In this document: one piece after another, positions 9,177 to 16,487 of the stretch
Numbering within the stretch: the first letter of the stretch is position 1
How the letters are laid out: every line of letters starts with the position of its first letter
NCBI GenBank assembly: GCA_965221485.1
Contig: OZ244893.1
Location: 1,116,001 to 1,180,000 of the forward strand
Direction: 5' to 3'
DNA from: JAJEBT01 sp965221485
GTDB lineage: Bacteria; Pseudomonadota; Alphaproteobacteria; MPNO01; UBA830
Length of the DNA: 64,000 nucleotides
The notes under the pieces: model-generated
What the model saw: the letters and a program-made list of their open reading frames with translations, nothing else
Databases searched by the model: none
What the model was told of the DNA's origin: nothing
Made by a program: the position numbers and the translations under genes

Positions 9177-9902
9177 ATGGAAACATGGAAAGAGGAAGTC
9201 CGGGAACTGGAACCGTTCGAATTTCCACCGGACCCTGCGGATGATTTCGATTGGACCCCTGCCACAGCCGATGTAGCCGGGAACATGCCGGATATGCCGC
9301 TGGCCGAGTGGCGGTCCGGATCCACCAGCCGCCGCGATTTTCTGCGTGGTGTCGTCTGTTCCGGAGTCGCTGTTTCCGCAGCCGGTTACCTGTTTTCGGG
9401 CCGATCCCGTGAAGCCCGCGCAGCGGTTCGCGGCGTCGAGCGCATGATATCGCTCACCATCAACGGCAGAACGCGGCGGGTCGATGTGCCGCCAAACGAG
9501 ACACTGGCCCAGACAATCCGCTACAGACTCGGATTGACAGGAACAAAAATCGGCTGCAATCGCGCCGAATGCGGCGCCTGCACCGTGATGGCCGGCGACA
9601 TGACGATCTATTCCTGTTCAACCCTCACCCATCAGGTGCGGGGCAAGGACATCGTCACCGTGGAAGGGGTGGCTGCAGCCGACGGTACCCTGCACCCGGT
9701 ACAGCAGGCATTTATCGACGAACTGGGGCCGCAGTGCGGCTTTTGCACGCCCGGCCAGGTTGTCGCAGCCGTTGCACTTCTGAAGAAGAACCCGAAGCCG
9801 TCCATTGATCAGGCCAGGCGGGCACTGTCAGGAAATCTGTGCCGATGCGGTGCCTATGATCATTATCTGAAGGGCGTGATGAGCGCCGCGGGGAGGAGCT
9901 GA
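9177..9902 (+). CDS. Tat-exported [2Fe-2S] subunit of a PaoABC-type molybdenum hydroxylase
   Basis: Small iron-sulfur subunit of a xanthine-oxidase-family enzyme; passes electrons from the molybdenum cofactor to FAD. ATG at 9177 with AAAGGA upstream. A twin-arginine motif SRRDFLRG lies at residues 51-58, followed by a hydrophobic run and an Ala-rich cleavage site, so the complex is probably periplasmic. The plant-type cluster ligands follow (CNRAECGAC near 126), then CGFC near 188 and CRCG near 222 for the second cluster. The 50-residue acidic stretch before the twin arginines is unusually long. Resembles E. coli PaoA (YagT). First gene of a plus-strand operon. Confidence 0.88.
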   Translation: METWKEEVRELEPFEFPPDPADDFDWTPATADVAGNMPDMPLAEWRSGSTSRRDFLRGVVCSGVAVSAAGYLFSGRSREARAAVRGVERMISLTINGRTRRVDVPPNETLAQTIRYRLGLTGTKIGCNRAECGACTVMAGDMTIYSCSTLTHQVRGKDIVTVEGVAAADGTLHPVQQAFIDELGPQCGFCTPGQVVAAVALLKKNPKPSIDQARRALSGNLCRCGAYDHYLKGVMSAAGRS

Positions 9903-9905
9903 ATC

Positions 9906-12314
9906 ATGGCATACAACCTGTTAGGCAAGGACTTCACACCACCGGATCTCCACGCGAAGGTGACCGGGGCGGCCCGTTATTCCGAAGATTTTCGCGCCGA
10001 TGGAATGGTGTTCCTGAAGCTTTATCCATCGCCGATGCCCCATGCGAACGTGAAGTCGATCGATGTCGAGGCAGCAAAGAAAATGCCCGGTGTGGTCGGC
10101 GTCATGCTGCCCGGAGAAATCAAGCAGCCCCAGGATGCCGGTCATGCGATCCTGACAAATTATCCGGTGTTCGAGGGTCAGCCCATTCTCGCAATCGCTG
10201 CGGAAACCGAGCAGCAGGCAGAGGACGCCCTCGCCGCAGTCAAGGTTTCCCTGGAAATCCTGCCCTTCTGTACGGATCCGCTCGAGAGCCTTAAACCGGG
10301 CGGGCCGGATGCGCACAAGGGCGGCAATGTTGCCAACCGGCGTGGTATCAAACTCCAGACGGTGAAGTGGAGCGGGAAGGATTTTGCCCTTGCCGGAGAT
10401 GACCGACTGCCGATGGGCAAGGCCGTCACCGACTGGACATTCGGCGATCTCGAGGCCGGATTTGATAAGGCAAAGGTTGTCGTTGAGGAATCCTTCGTCA
10501 GCGCCGCCAACGCCCATCACGCGATGGAACCAAGATCGGCTGCGGCTTACTGGGAAAACGGAAAATGCCACGTCTGGGGCTCGACCCAGTCGTCCTCTTT
10601 TGCCATTCCCAGTCTGGCAAAATATATCGGCATCAGCCCGGCGCAACTGAATCTGGTGACAGAATTTTGCGGCGGCGGTTTCGGAGGCAAGGCCTACTCC
10701 TATCCCCTGATGGCGTTGCCTGCTCTCATGTCCCGGAAACTGAATGGCCGACCGGTCATGATGCGCGTAAGCCGGGCAGAGGAATACTACAACGGATATG
10801 CCCGCGCAGGTTTCCAGGGCTGGGTCAAGATCGGCTTTGGTGCTGACGGCCGTGTGGTTGCCCTCGACAGCTTCGTAATTCAGGACAACGGTTCGACGGC
10901 CGGTTTCTGGGATTTCCAGAATTTCGGCATGGCAGCATCAGTTATTCTGCAGCCGGAAGCCATGCGTTTCCGTGGCATCCCGGTCCTGACGAATACACCA
11001 CCCAAGGGTGCCCAGCGAGGTCCCGGTGAAAACCAGACAGCCAATATCCTGGAGCCCCTGCTGGACAAGGCCGCCCGTGAACTCGGCCTGGATCGCCTCG
11101 CGGTGCGTCTCGTCAATGCACCGGGCGGCGGCACCGGCTCCAAGATCGGCCCGAAGCAGGGACCGCTCACAAGCGCCTATCTGCGAGAGGGTCTTGAACA
11201 GGCCGCAGCAAAATTCGGTTATCACGAACGCGTGAAGAAAACCGGGAAACAGGCGAACGGCAAGATCCGGGCCATCGGAATCGGCCAGGCCTATCACGCG
11301 GCCGGCTCAAACGGCTGGGATGGCATGGTCCGCATTACGCCGGATGGAAAGCTGCACATTCATACGGGTGTGGGCAATCTCGGCACCTATTCCTACGGCG
11401 CCACGTCCCGGGTCGCAGCCGAAGTGCTGGGTTACGACTGGAACAACGTGGTGATCGAGCGTGGTGGAACCCTCAAGGCCATGCCCTTCAATCTCGGGCA
11501 GTTCGGATCAAATACTACATTCACCATGACCCGGACCAATTATGTGGCCGGCATGGACGCCAGACAGAAACTCCTTGAGATTGGCGCCATGATGAAAGGC
11601 GGCAAGGCCGAGGAGTACGAGCTCGAAAACGAGCGCGTGGTTGGTCCCAACGGCTCGATTTCCTTTGCCGAGGCTGCAAGAAAAGCCATTGAACTCGGGG
11701 GCAAGTATGCCGGGTTCGAGGTTGACGACGACCTCAAGGGCCTGACCAAAATGGCTGTGAAGATGATCGAGGGAACCGGTCTGATCGGCGTGGCAAAGGA
11801 CAAGCTGCCCAAGAACGGTACAGTTCCGGCCCTGTCAGCCTCGTTTATCGAGATTGAGCTTGATCCGGAAACGGGGATCGTCACGATCGTTGATTATCTG
11901 GGCATAGCCGATGTCGGTCAGGTGATTCATCCGATGGGGCTGGACGCCCAGATTCGCGGCGGCGCAGTCATGGGTTTCGGACTGGCTTCCACCGAGCGTT
12001 ACATCTACGACCCGGCCTATGGTCGTCCCAACGCACGGGGGCTGTATCAGTCCAAACCACCAAGCTATCTGGATGTGCCTGTGCAGATGGCTTCCCTCGC
12101 GGTTGAGGGGGCGATCGATGGCCAGAATCCGGTCGGAGCGAAAGGTGTGGGAGAACCGGTCCAGGGTTCGGCTTCGGCAGCTTATCTGAGCGCCATATCT
12201 GATGCGCTTGGCGGACATGTCTTCAACCGGGTCCCGGTTGTAAGCGACATGATCCTCAACCATCTTTCCAATCGACCCCAATCCCACAAACCGCTTCAGG
12301 TCAATTGCCAGTAG
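9906..12314 (+). CDS. Molybdopterin-binding large subunit, xanthine oxidase family (PaoC-like)
   Basis: Catalytic subunit carrying the molybdenum cofactor; such enzymes hydroxylate aldehydes or N-heterocycles. 802 residues. Family blocks: KVTGAARYSEDF at the start, CGGGFGGKAYSYP, QRGPGENQT, and GAKGVGEPVQG with the likely catalytic Glu at residue 750. It lacks the AYRCSFR active-site loop of form I CO dehydrogenase. It has no signal peptide of its own, so it would be exported as a complex with the Tat-bearing subunit three bases upstream. Substrate unknown; a periplasmic aldehyde is the best guess from the PaoABC comparison. Confidence 0.9.
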   Translation: MAYNLLGKDFTPPDLHAKVTGAARYSEDFRADGMVFLKLYPSPMPHANVKSIDVEAAKKMPGVVGVMLPGEIKQPQDAGHAILTNYPVFEGQPILAIAAETEQQAEDALAAVKVSLEILPFCTDPLESLKPGGPDAHKGGNVANRRGIKLQTVKWSGKDFALAGDDRLPMGKAVTDWTFGDLEAGFDKAKVVVEESFVSAANAHHAMEPRSAAAYWENGKCHVWGSTQSSSFAIPSLAKYIGISPAQLNLVTEFCGGGFGGKAYSYPLMALPALMSRKLNGRPVMMRVSRAEEYYNGYARAGFQGWVKIGFGADGRVVALDSFVIQDNGSTAGFWDFQNFGMAASVILQPEAMRFRGIPVLTNTPPKGAQRGPGENQTANILEPLLDKAARELGLDRLAVRLVNAPGGGTGSKIGPKQGPLTSAYLREGLEQAAAKFGYHERVKKTGKQANGKIRAIGIGQAYHAAGSNGWDGMVRITPDGKLHIHTGVGNLGTYSYGATSRVAAEVLGYDWNNVVIERGGTLKAMPFNLGQFGSNTTFTMTRTNYVAGMDARQKLLEIGAMMKGGKAEEYELENERVVGPNGSISFAEAARKAIELGGKYAGFEVDDDLKGLTKMAVKMIEGTGLIGVAKDKLPKNGTVPALSASFIEIELDPETGIVTIVDYLGIADVGQVIHPMGLDAQIRGGAVMGFGLASTERYIYDPAYGRPNARGLYQSKPPSYLDVPVQMASLAVEGAIDGQNPVGAKGVGEPVQGSASAAYLSAISDALGGHVFNRVPVVSDMILNHLSNRPQSHKPLQVNCQ

Positions 12315-12334
12315 CGAAGGTATAGGAGACGATC

Positions 12335-13324
12335 ATGACAGACTACATGCATACGTTCGATCTGTTCGTCCCGGGCAGTGTGAATGAAGCTTCCCGACTC
12401 CTGAAAGAGCACGGTAATGACGGATGGGTCGTTGCCGGTGGAAAGGACAGCTTCGACTGGTTCAAGGACCGGAACAAGACACCGAAGGCCGTGGTGGATG
12501 TATCCGGGCTCGAGGACCTCCGTGGTGTGGCCGATCGCGGCGATCATGTCGCCATCGGAGCTGCCACAACACTGACGGAAGTAGAGGACAACGCACTCCT
12601 GCAGAAGCATTTTCCGCTTCTTGTCGAAGCTGCTGGCAAGGTGGCAAGCCCCCAGATCCGGAACGCAGGTACGATCGGCGGCAACCTTGCCCAGGATACG
12701 CGCTGTACCTACTATCGCGACGGGTTTCCGTGCTATCGGGCCGGAGGCAATACCTGTTACGCCAACACACCAACGGCAATGAACCGGGAACATGCCCTGT
12801 TCGAGGCTGATCGGTGCGTTGCCGTAACCCCCTCGGACACGGCCCCTGCCCTCGTCGCTCTCGAAGCCGAAATGGTGATCCGGCGAGACGGCAAGGACCG
12901 GGTGGTCGCCGCCGAAAAGTTCTTTGTCGGGCCGGCTATTGATATTACGCGGATGACGGATCTGAAAGCCGGTGACCTTCTGACCGAGATTCGTATTCCC
13001 AAAAAATGGGCCGGTGCCCGTCATTATTTCGAGAAGGTCGCGGATCGCCAGACCTGGGATTTCGCCTTGACCAGCATCGCGATGGTCGCACGAACCGATG
13101 GCGGCAAGGTTGTTGATGCCCGTATGGTCTGTGGCGGCGTACAGTGCACACCAAGGCGGCTTTCCGATGTGGAAGACCTTATGAAGGGCGAAATGGCCGG
13201 TGCTGAACTCGGAGACCTGGCCAGACGAGTCGCATCTCGTGGCGCCAGACCTCTGAACTACAATCACTTCAAGGTGCCATTGATGGAGAATCTCGCCGCA
13301 CGGGCTATCCGAAGTCTCGCCTGA
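12335..13324 (+). CDS. FAD subunit of molybdenum hydroxylase with extra iron-sulfur cysteines (PaoB-like)
   Basis: CoxM/PaoB-type flavoprotein subunit, 329 residues. FAD-binding loops are WVVAGGKDSFD near 32-42 and NAGTIGGNLAQDTRC near 110-124. Four cysteines follow within about 40 residues (RCTYY, PCYR, TCYA, RCVAV). In E. coli PaoB and in 4-hydroxybenzoyl-CoA reductase a four-Cys insertion at this place binds a [4Fe-4S] cluster, so one is likely here. Gene order is FeS, Mo, FAD rather than the E. coli FeS, FAD, Mo. Confidence 0.88.
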   Translation: MTDYMHTFDLFVPGSVNEASRLLKEHGNDGWVVAGGKDSFDWFKDRNKTPKAVVDVSGLEDLRGVADRGDHVAIGAATTLTEVEDNALLQKHFPLLVEAAGKVASPQIRNAGTIGGNLAQDTRCTYYRDGFPCYRAGGNTCYANTPTAMNREHALFEADRCVAVTPSDTAPALVALEAEMVIRRDGKDRVVAAEKFFVGPAIDITRMTDLKAGDLLTEIRIPKKWAGARHYFEKVADRQTWDFALTSIAMVARTDGGKVVDARMVCGGVQCTPRRLSDVEDLMKGEMAGAELGDLARRVASRGARPLNYNHFKVPLMENLAARAIRSLA

Positions 13325-13328
13325 CGCA

Positions 13329-13475
13329 ATGGAGGTGTTCCGGTTTACCCAGAACGTCTGGGGGCAGGAAATGCTTGTCGGCATGTCCTGGGACCTTCTC
13401 TGGCTTCCCGTTGCCGCCGGAGCAACCTTTATCGTCATACATCAACTTGTCCGGCGTCTGGCACGCAAATCGTGA
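13329..13475 (+). CDS. 48-residue single-pass membrane protein
   Basis: A short frame beginning MEVFRFTQNVWGQEML starts four bases after the FAD subunit stop and ends 21 bases before the cytochrome b gene. A hydrophobic helix spans about residues 21-40 (LLWLPVAAGATFIVIHQL) and is followed by a positive tail VRRLARKS, so the C-terminus should face the cytoplasm. No ribosome binding site is visible, so expression would rely on coupling. Plausible role: a membrane anchor or small subunit joining the periplasmic enzyme to the cytochrome. Family not recognised. Confidence 0.5.
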   Translation: MEVFRFTQNVWGQEMLVGMSWDLLWLPVAAGATFIVIHQLVRRLARKS

Positions 13476-13496
13476 TCGGGTAATCAGATTGAAGCC

Positions 13497-14063
13497 ATGA
13501 AGTCCGGCGAAATTCGTCATGCCTGGCCAGACCGCCTTTTTCACTGGATCATGGCGGTTCTGGTCATTCTTTTGCTCGGCACTTCTTTTCTTCCAATCGC
13601 AGGAATCCGGTTCGGTTGGGTAACGATTCACTGGATATCAGGTGTACTGCTCTGTGCCGCGATCCTGTTTCATCTCTATCGTGTGTTCGTCGTCCACGGT
13701 GTGAGGTCCATGCTTCCGACCTGGGCCGAACTGGCGGCTCTGGTCCGTCTGAAGGCTCATAACACCGAAGACAAATACGACTTCGCACAGAAGGCGTATC
13801 ACTGGTCGGTATCCCTTCTGCTCCTCCTGCTCGCAGGTACTGGTCTGGTGATGATGGCGAAAATCGATACGCCCTGGTGGAACCGGGACCCCGCCATCCT
13901 TTCCGACAACAGCTGGGGCGTTATCTATGTGCTCCATGGAGCATCAGCATTGCTGTTGATCTTCTTTTTCATCATCCACATCTATTTCACGATCCTGCCC
14001 GAGCATCGGCAATTGCTGGCTGCGATGGCCCTGGGGCGGCCGCTCGACCGCACCAGGAACTGA
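13497..14063 (+). CDS. Cytochrome b561-type membrane subunit
   Basis: 188 residues with four predicted membrane helices and histidines in the places expected for two b haems (RLFHW, TIHWISG, ILFHLYRVFVVHG, KAYHW, VLHGAS, FFIIHIYF). Similar in layout to formate dehydrogenase gamma and thiosulfate reductase cytochrome b subunits, which pass electrons between a periplasmic enzyme and the quinone pool. Lying directly behind the hydroxylase genes, it is the likely electron acceptor for that enzyme, instead of the soluble or oxygen-linked acceptors of many relatives. Confidence 0.8.
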   Translation: MKSGEIRHAWPDRLFHWIMAVLVILLLGTSFLPIAGIRFGWVTIHWISGVLLCAAILFHLYRVFVVHGVRSMLPTWAELAALVRLKAHNTEDKYDFAQKAYHWSVSLLLLLLAGTGLVMMAKIDTPWWNRDPAILSDNSWGVIYVLHGASALLLIFFFIIHIYFTILPEHRQLLAAMALGRPLDRTRN

Positions 14064-14081
14064 ATCAACGGAACACTGCTC

Positions 14082-14462
14082 ATGAGCCACCCCGACACAT
14101 TGAGAAACCATATCGAGAAAATCGAGGAAGCTTATGAATACATGCTTGCCTATGCCGCCCAGGGGCGTGCCGACGAAGGCGCCGGCCCTGATGGCGCTCA
14201 TATCCGGGACTTCCTCAGGCAATTCGTTGAAGCGCTCGGGGAAATCACGGAGAGCCTGAAAACGGTGGTTGAAGATGATGAAGATACCGCCGAGTTCATT
14301 CGGGCGTTCAGACACGACTGTGCGGTCATCACGTCAGTCCTCAGCATTGTACTCGCCCGGGACAATGTTTCGTCCGAGGTCATTGACAATACAAACGGAC
14401 TGATCTCGATTCGGTCCTGCCTCACCAACCTGTTCTTTCTCGACAAGGCTGTTCTCGCCTGA
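14082..14462 (+). CDS. Small helical protein of unknown function
   Basis: 126 residues, no signal peptide or membrane segment, predicted mostly alpha-helical and acidic in the middle (VVEDDEDTAEF). It starts 18 bases after the cytochrome gene and is the last gene of the hydroxylase operon, which suggests a role in assembly, maturation or regulation of the complex. Two cysteines (HDCAV, RSCLT) are spaced too far apart for a simple metal site. No family recognised. Confidence 0.65.
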   Translation: MSHPDTLRNHIEKIEEAYEYMLAYAAQGRADEGAGPDGAHIRDFLRQFVEALGEITESLKTVVEDDEDTAEFIRAFRHDCAVITSVLSIVLARDNVSSEVIDNTNGLISIRSCLTNLFFLDKAVLA

Positions 14463-14816
14463 GGAGGAAATGCCCCGGTCGCCCATACCTCGCCGCAAGC
14501 CTTTGCTTCGCTATTCCGGTCGGTGGCCGGTGTCTGTGCTGCCGTTAAGGATCCAATCTGATGCCTGACCCCGGAAACGGCGGGAAAGCGCCAGCCGAGA
14601 GGTACCTTTTACCTTAAATACTATGGCCTTCTCACTGAATATTATAGTTTTATTTCCTCCAATCGACGGAAGAGCCCGACATCTCATTATCGGCGGCATG
14701 ACGGTCAGGTCCAATACTATCCGAGGCAAAGGGCAGATCCTGATCCGATCGCAAAGACTGGGCCCGGCCGAAAACCGTGCCCCGATCTGGATCCTGGATA
14801 AAAATTCAGTTTTCGA

Positions 14817-14849
14817 CCTCCTGATGAACGATCCTGGTAACTCAGGAGG
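14817..14849. repeat. Inverted repeat upstream of soxY
   Basis: Perfect 8-base arms CCTCCTGA (14817-14824) and TCAGGAGG (14842-14849) with a 17-base spacer, about 160 bases before soxY. Size and place suit either a regulator site or an RNA hairpin. Confidence 0.4.
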
Positions 14850-14936
14850 CCACCCTTTCCGGCCGGAGGGGCACCTCCCGCATCAGACAACCGTTCTGCT
14901 GCAAGGGTTTCTGAACACCGAAGATCGCTCAGAAGC

Positions 14937-14965
14937 CTTGACAATTGCAGTCCCTGATACCACGT
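14937..14965 (+). promoter_or_regulatory. Possible promoter of soxYZ-fcc
   Basis: A perfect -35 CTTGAC (14937-14942) is followed after 17 bases by a weak -10 CCACGT (14960-14965), 44 bases before the soxY ATG. The weak -10 would fit an activator-dependent promoter. Confidence 0.3.
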
Positions 14966-15008
14966 GGCAGTATCCGAAACGTTCCCCTGACTTCGTGAGG
15001 CCCGAACA

Positions 15009-15428
15009 ATGAATTTGGCTCGCCGTGACGCACTGAAATTATGTAGCGGCGTCGCGACACTCCTGCTCCTCCCCTTCGATCTTGCCAATGCCTCGAACGG
15101 AGTGCAGAGCGCCATTGCCAGGTTCACCGGTGGCATCACGCCGGTGGAAGGCAGGGTCAATATCAAGATTCCGAGTATTGCGGACAACGGCGGTGCGGTA
15201 CCTGTCAGCGTTTCGGCAGAGGGAGCACGAAGGATTGCAATCTTCGCTGACGGCAATCCCAATCCCGACGTCATGACCCTTTCGTTCGGAGCGCAGGCCC
15301 GCGGATCCGCATCTACCCGTATTCGTCTTGCCGCCAGCCAGAGTGTCTTCGCCGTCGCAGAGATGTCAGACGGTACCTTTCGAAGCGCGTCCCGAAAAAT
15401 TGTTGTGACAGTCGGCGGCTGCGGTTGA
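15009..15428 (+). CDS. soxY: Sulfur carrier protein SoxY
   Basis: Periplasmic carrier that holds sulfur intermediates on a C-terminal cysteine during thiosulfate and sulfide oxidation. The start MNLARRDALKLCSG is a Tat-type leader (RRD followed by a hydrophobic stretch). The product ends VGGCG, the expected swinging-arm motif with the carrier Cys second from the end. 139 residues. Eight bases separate it from soxZ. No soxXA, soxB or soxCD gene is in the window. Confidence 0.92.
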   Translation: MNLARRDALKLCSGVATLLLLPFDLANASNGVQSAIARFTGGITPVEGRVNIKIPSIADNGGAVPVSVSAEGARRIAIFADGNPNPDVMTLSFGAQARGSASTRIRLAASQSVFAVAEMSDGTFRSASRKIVVTVGGCG

Positions 15429-15436
15429 GGAATAGC

Positions 15437-15763
15437 ATGGCGAGACCAAGAACACGTGTTCGGATACCCCGGTCGGTCAAGGCTGGTGAACCCTTCCCTG
15501 TGCGCACCCGGATTACGCATCCAATGCATACCGGATTGCAACGAGGGCGTGACGGCCAGTTGATCACTCGCTCAATCATCAATCACTTTACGGCGCGCTT
15601 TAACGGAGAAGAGGTGATTTCCGTGACGCTGGAACCAGCAGTTTCGACGGACCCTTACATACAGTTCGAAATGACCGTAACGGAAGCGGGAAACCTGGAA
15701 TTCGAATGGCAGGATGATGCCGGCGCAACATTCAAGCAGAAAAAGTGGGTTGCGTTACGCTGA
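15437..15763 (+). CDS. soxZ: Thiosulfate oxidation protein SoxZ
   Basis: Partner of SoxY, an immunoglobulin-like fold of about 100 residues. The start MARPRTRVRIPRSVKAGE is typical, followed by RTRITHPMHTG and a beta-rich body ending EFEWQDDAGATF. 108 residues from the ATG at 15437; an upstream ATG at 15425 would overlap soxY. It is cytoplasmic as made and exported with SoxY. Confidence 0.92.
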   Translation: MARPRTRVRIPRSVKAGEPFPVRTRITHPMHTGLQRGRDGQLITRSIINHFTARFNGEEVISVTLEPAVSTDPYIQFEMTVTEAGNLEFEWQDDAGATFKQKKWVALR

Positions 15764-16487
15764 AACCACCGGAGGGTTGCTCGCAGCACTCATCCTGTTC
15801 GTTGCAACCGTCACTGCAGAAGGCCGCGACCTTGCGAACGGCCGTGACCTGTTCGAACAGTGCAGGCGCTGTCATCAGATTGGATCCGACGCCCGACATC
15901 GCATCGGCCCTCATCTCAATGGACTGTTTGGCCGAACAGCAGGATCCCTCGGCGATTACGCCTATTCGGCAGCAATGAAAACGGCCGGAGAAAAAGGACT
16001 GGTGTGGAACGTCGAAACTCTGGATACCTTTTTAGCTCATCCCCGAAAACTCGTGCCCCGATCCCGCATGAGCTTCAAGGGACTGCCCGGAGATCGGAAA
16101 CGTCAGGATCTCATTGCCTGGCTGCAACGATTTTCGTCGGGCATGCCCGACCTCCCGCCAGCGCAGGCGACCGCGACAACGGCCGAGTACGGTCTCGATC
16201 CAAAAGTTCTGGCCGTCCGGGGAGACCCGGATTACGGTGCATACTTGGCCAGCGAATGCACGGGTTGCCATAGAGCTGACGGTATCGACATGGGCATACC
16301 ATCCATAACCGGCTGGCCAATTGATGATTTTGTGATCGCGATGCAGGCATACAGGTACGGCAAGAGATCCAACCCGGCGATGCAGAACATCGCCAAGCGG
16401 CTCAACGATGATGAAATCGCGGCTCTTGCCGTTCATTTCCGAAGTCTGCTCAACGTCGGACAACACAGACAGGGAACGACACAATGA
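15714..16487 (+). CDS. fccA: Di-haem cytochrome c, subunit of sulfide dehydrogenase (FccA/SoxE-like)
   Basis: Periplasmic electron acceptor of the flavoprotein encoded next. Two haem sites, CRRCH near residue 50 and CTGCH near 182. The N-terminal half resembles a class I cytochrome c2 (haem site, GRTAGSLGDYAYSAAM, and MSFKG as likely axial Met), while the C-terminal half looks like a single FccA domain (GCHRADG, GIPSITGW). A hydrophobic signal segment is at about 20-35. The ATG at 15714 overlaps soxZ by 50 bases; a TTG at 15750 would give a more ordinary leader. It overlaps fccB by four bases. Confidence 0.85.
   Translation: MMPAQHSSRKSGLRYAETTGGLLAALILFVATVTAEGRDLANGRDLFEQCRRCHQIGSDARHRIGPHLNGLFGRTAGSLGDYAYSAAMKTAGEKGLVWNVETLDTFLAHPRKLVPRSRMSFKGLPGDRKRQDLIAWLQRFSSGMPDLPPAQATATTAEYGLDPKVLAVRGDPDYGAYLASECTGCHRADGIDMGIPSITGWPIDDFVIAMQAYRYGKRSNPAMQNIAKRLNDDEIAALAVHFRSLLNVGQHRQGTTQ

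Larger units (their letters stand above)
14463..15008. other. 546-base region upstream of soxYZ
   Basis: Contains an AT-rich stretch at about 14605-14660, an inverted repeat at 14817-14849 and a -35-like box at 14937. A plus-strand frame of 129 codons (14623-15012) ends in an ATGA overlap with soxY, but it has no ribosome binding site, no motif and AT-rich first codons; I treat it as doubtful. No RNA gene seen. Confidence 0.45.

Noticed and set aside
9906..12314. Carbon monoxide dehydrogenase large subunit (CoxL)
   Set aside because: The AYRCSFR active-site loop of form I CoxL is absent; Tat export and the four-Cys FAD subunit fit PaoABC better.
14623..15012. 129-codon frame ending in an ATGA overlap with soxY
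   Set aside because: The overlap is suggestive, but there is no ribosome site, motif or family resemblance; kept only as a remark.
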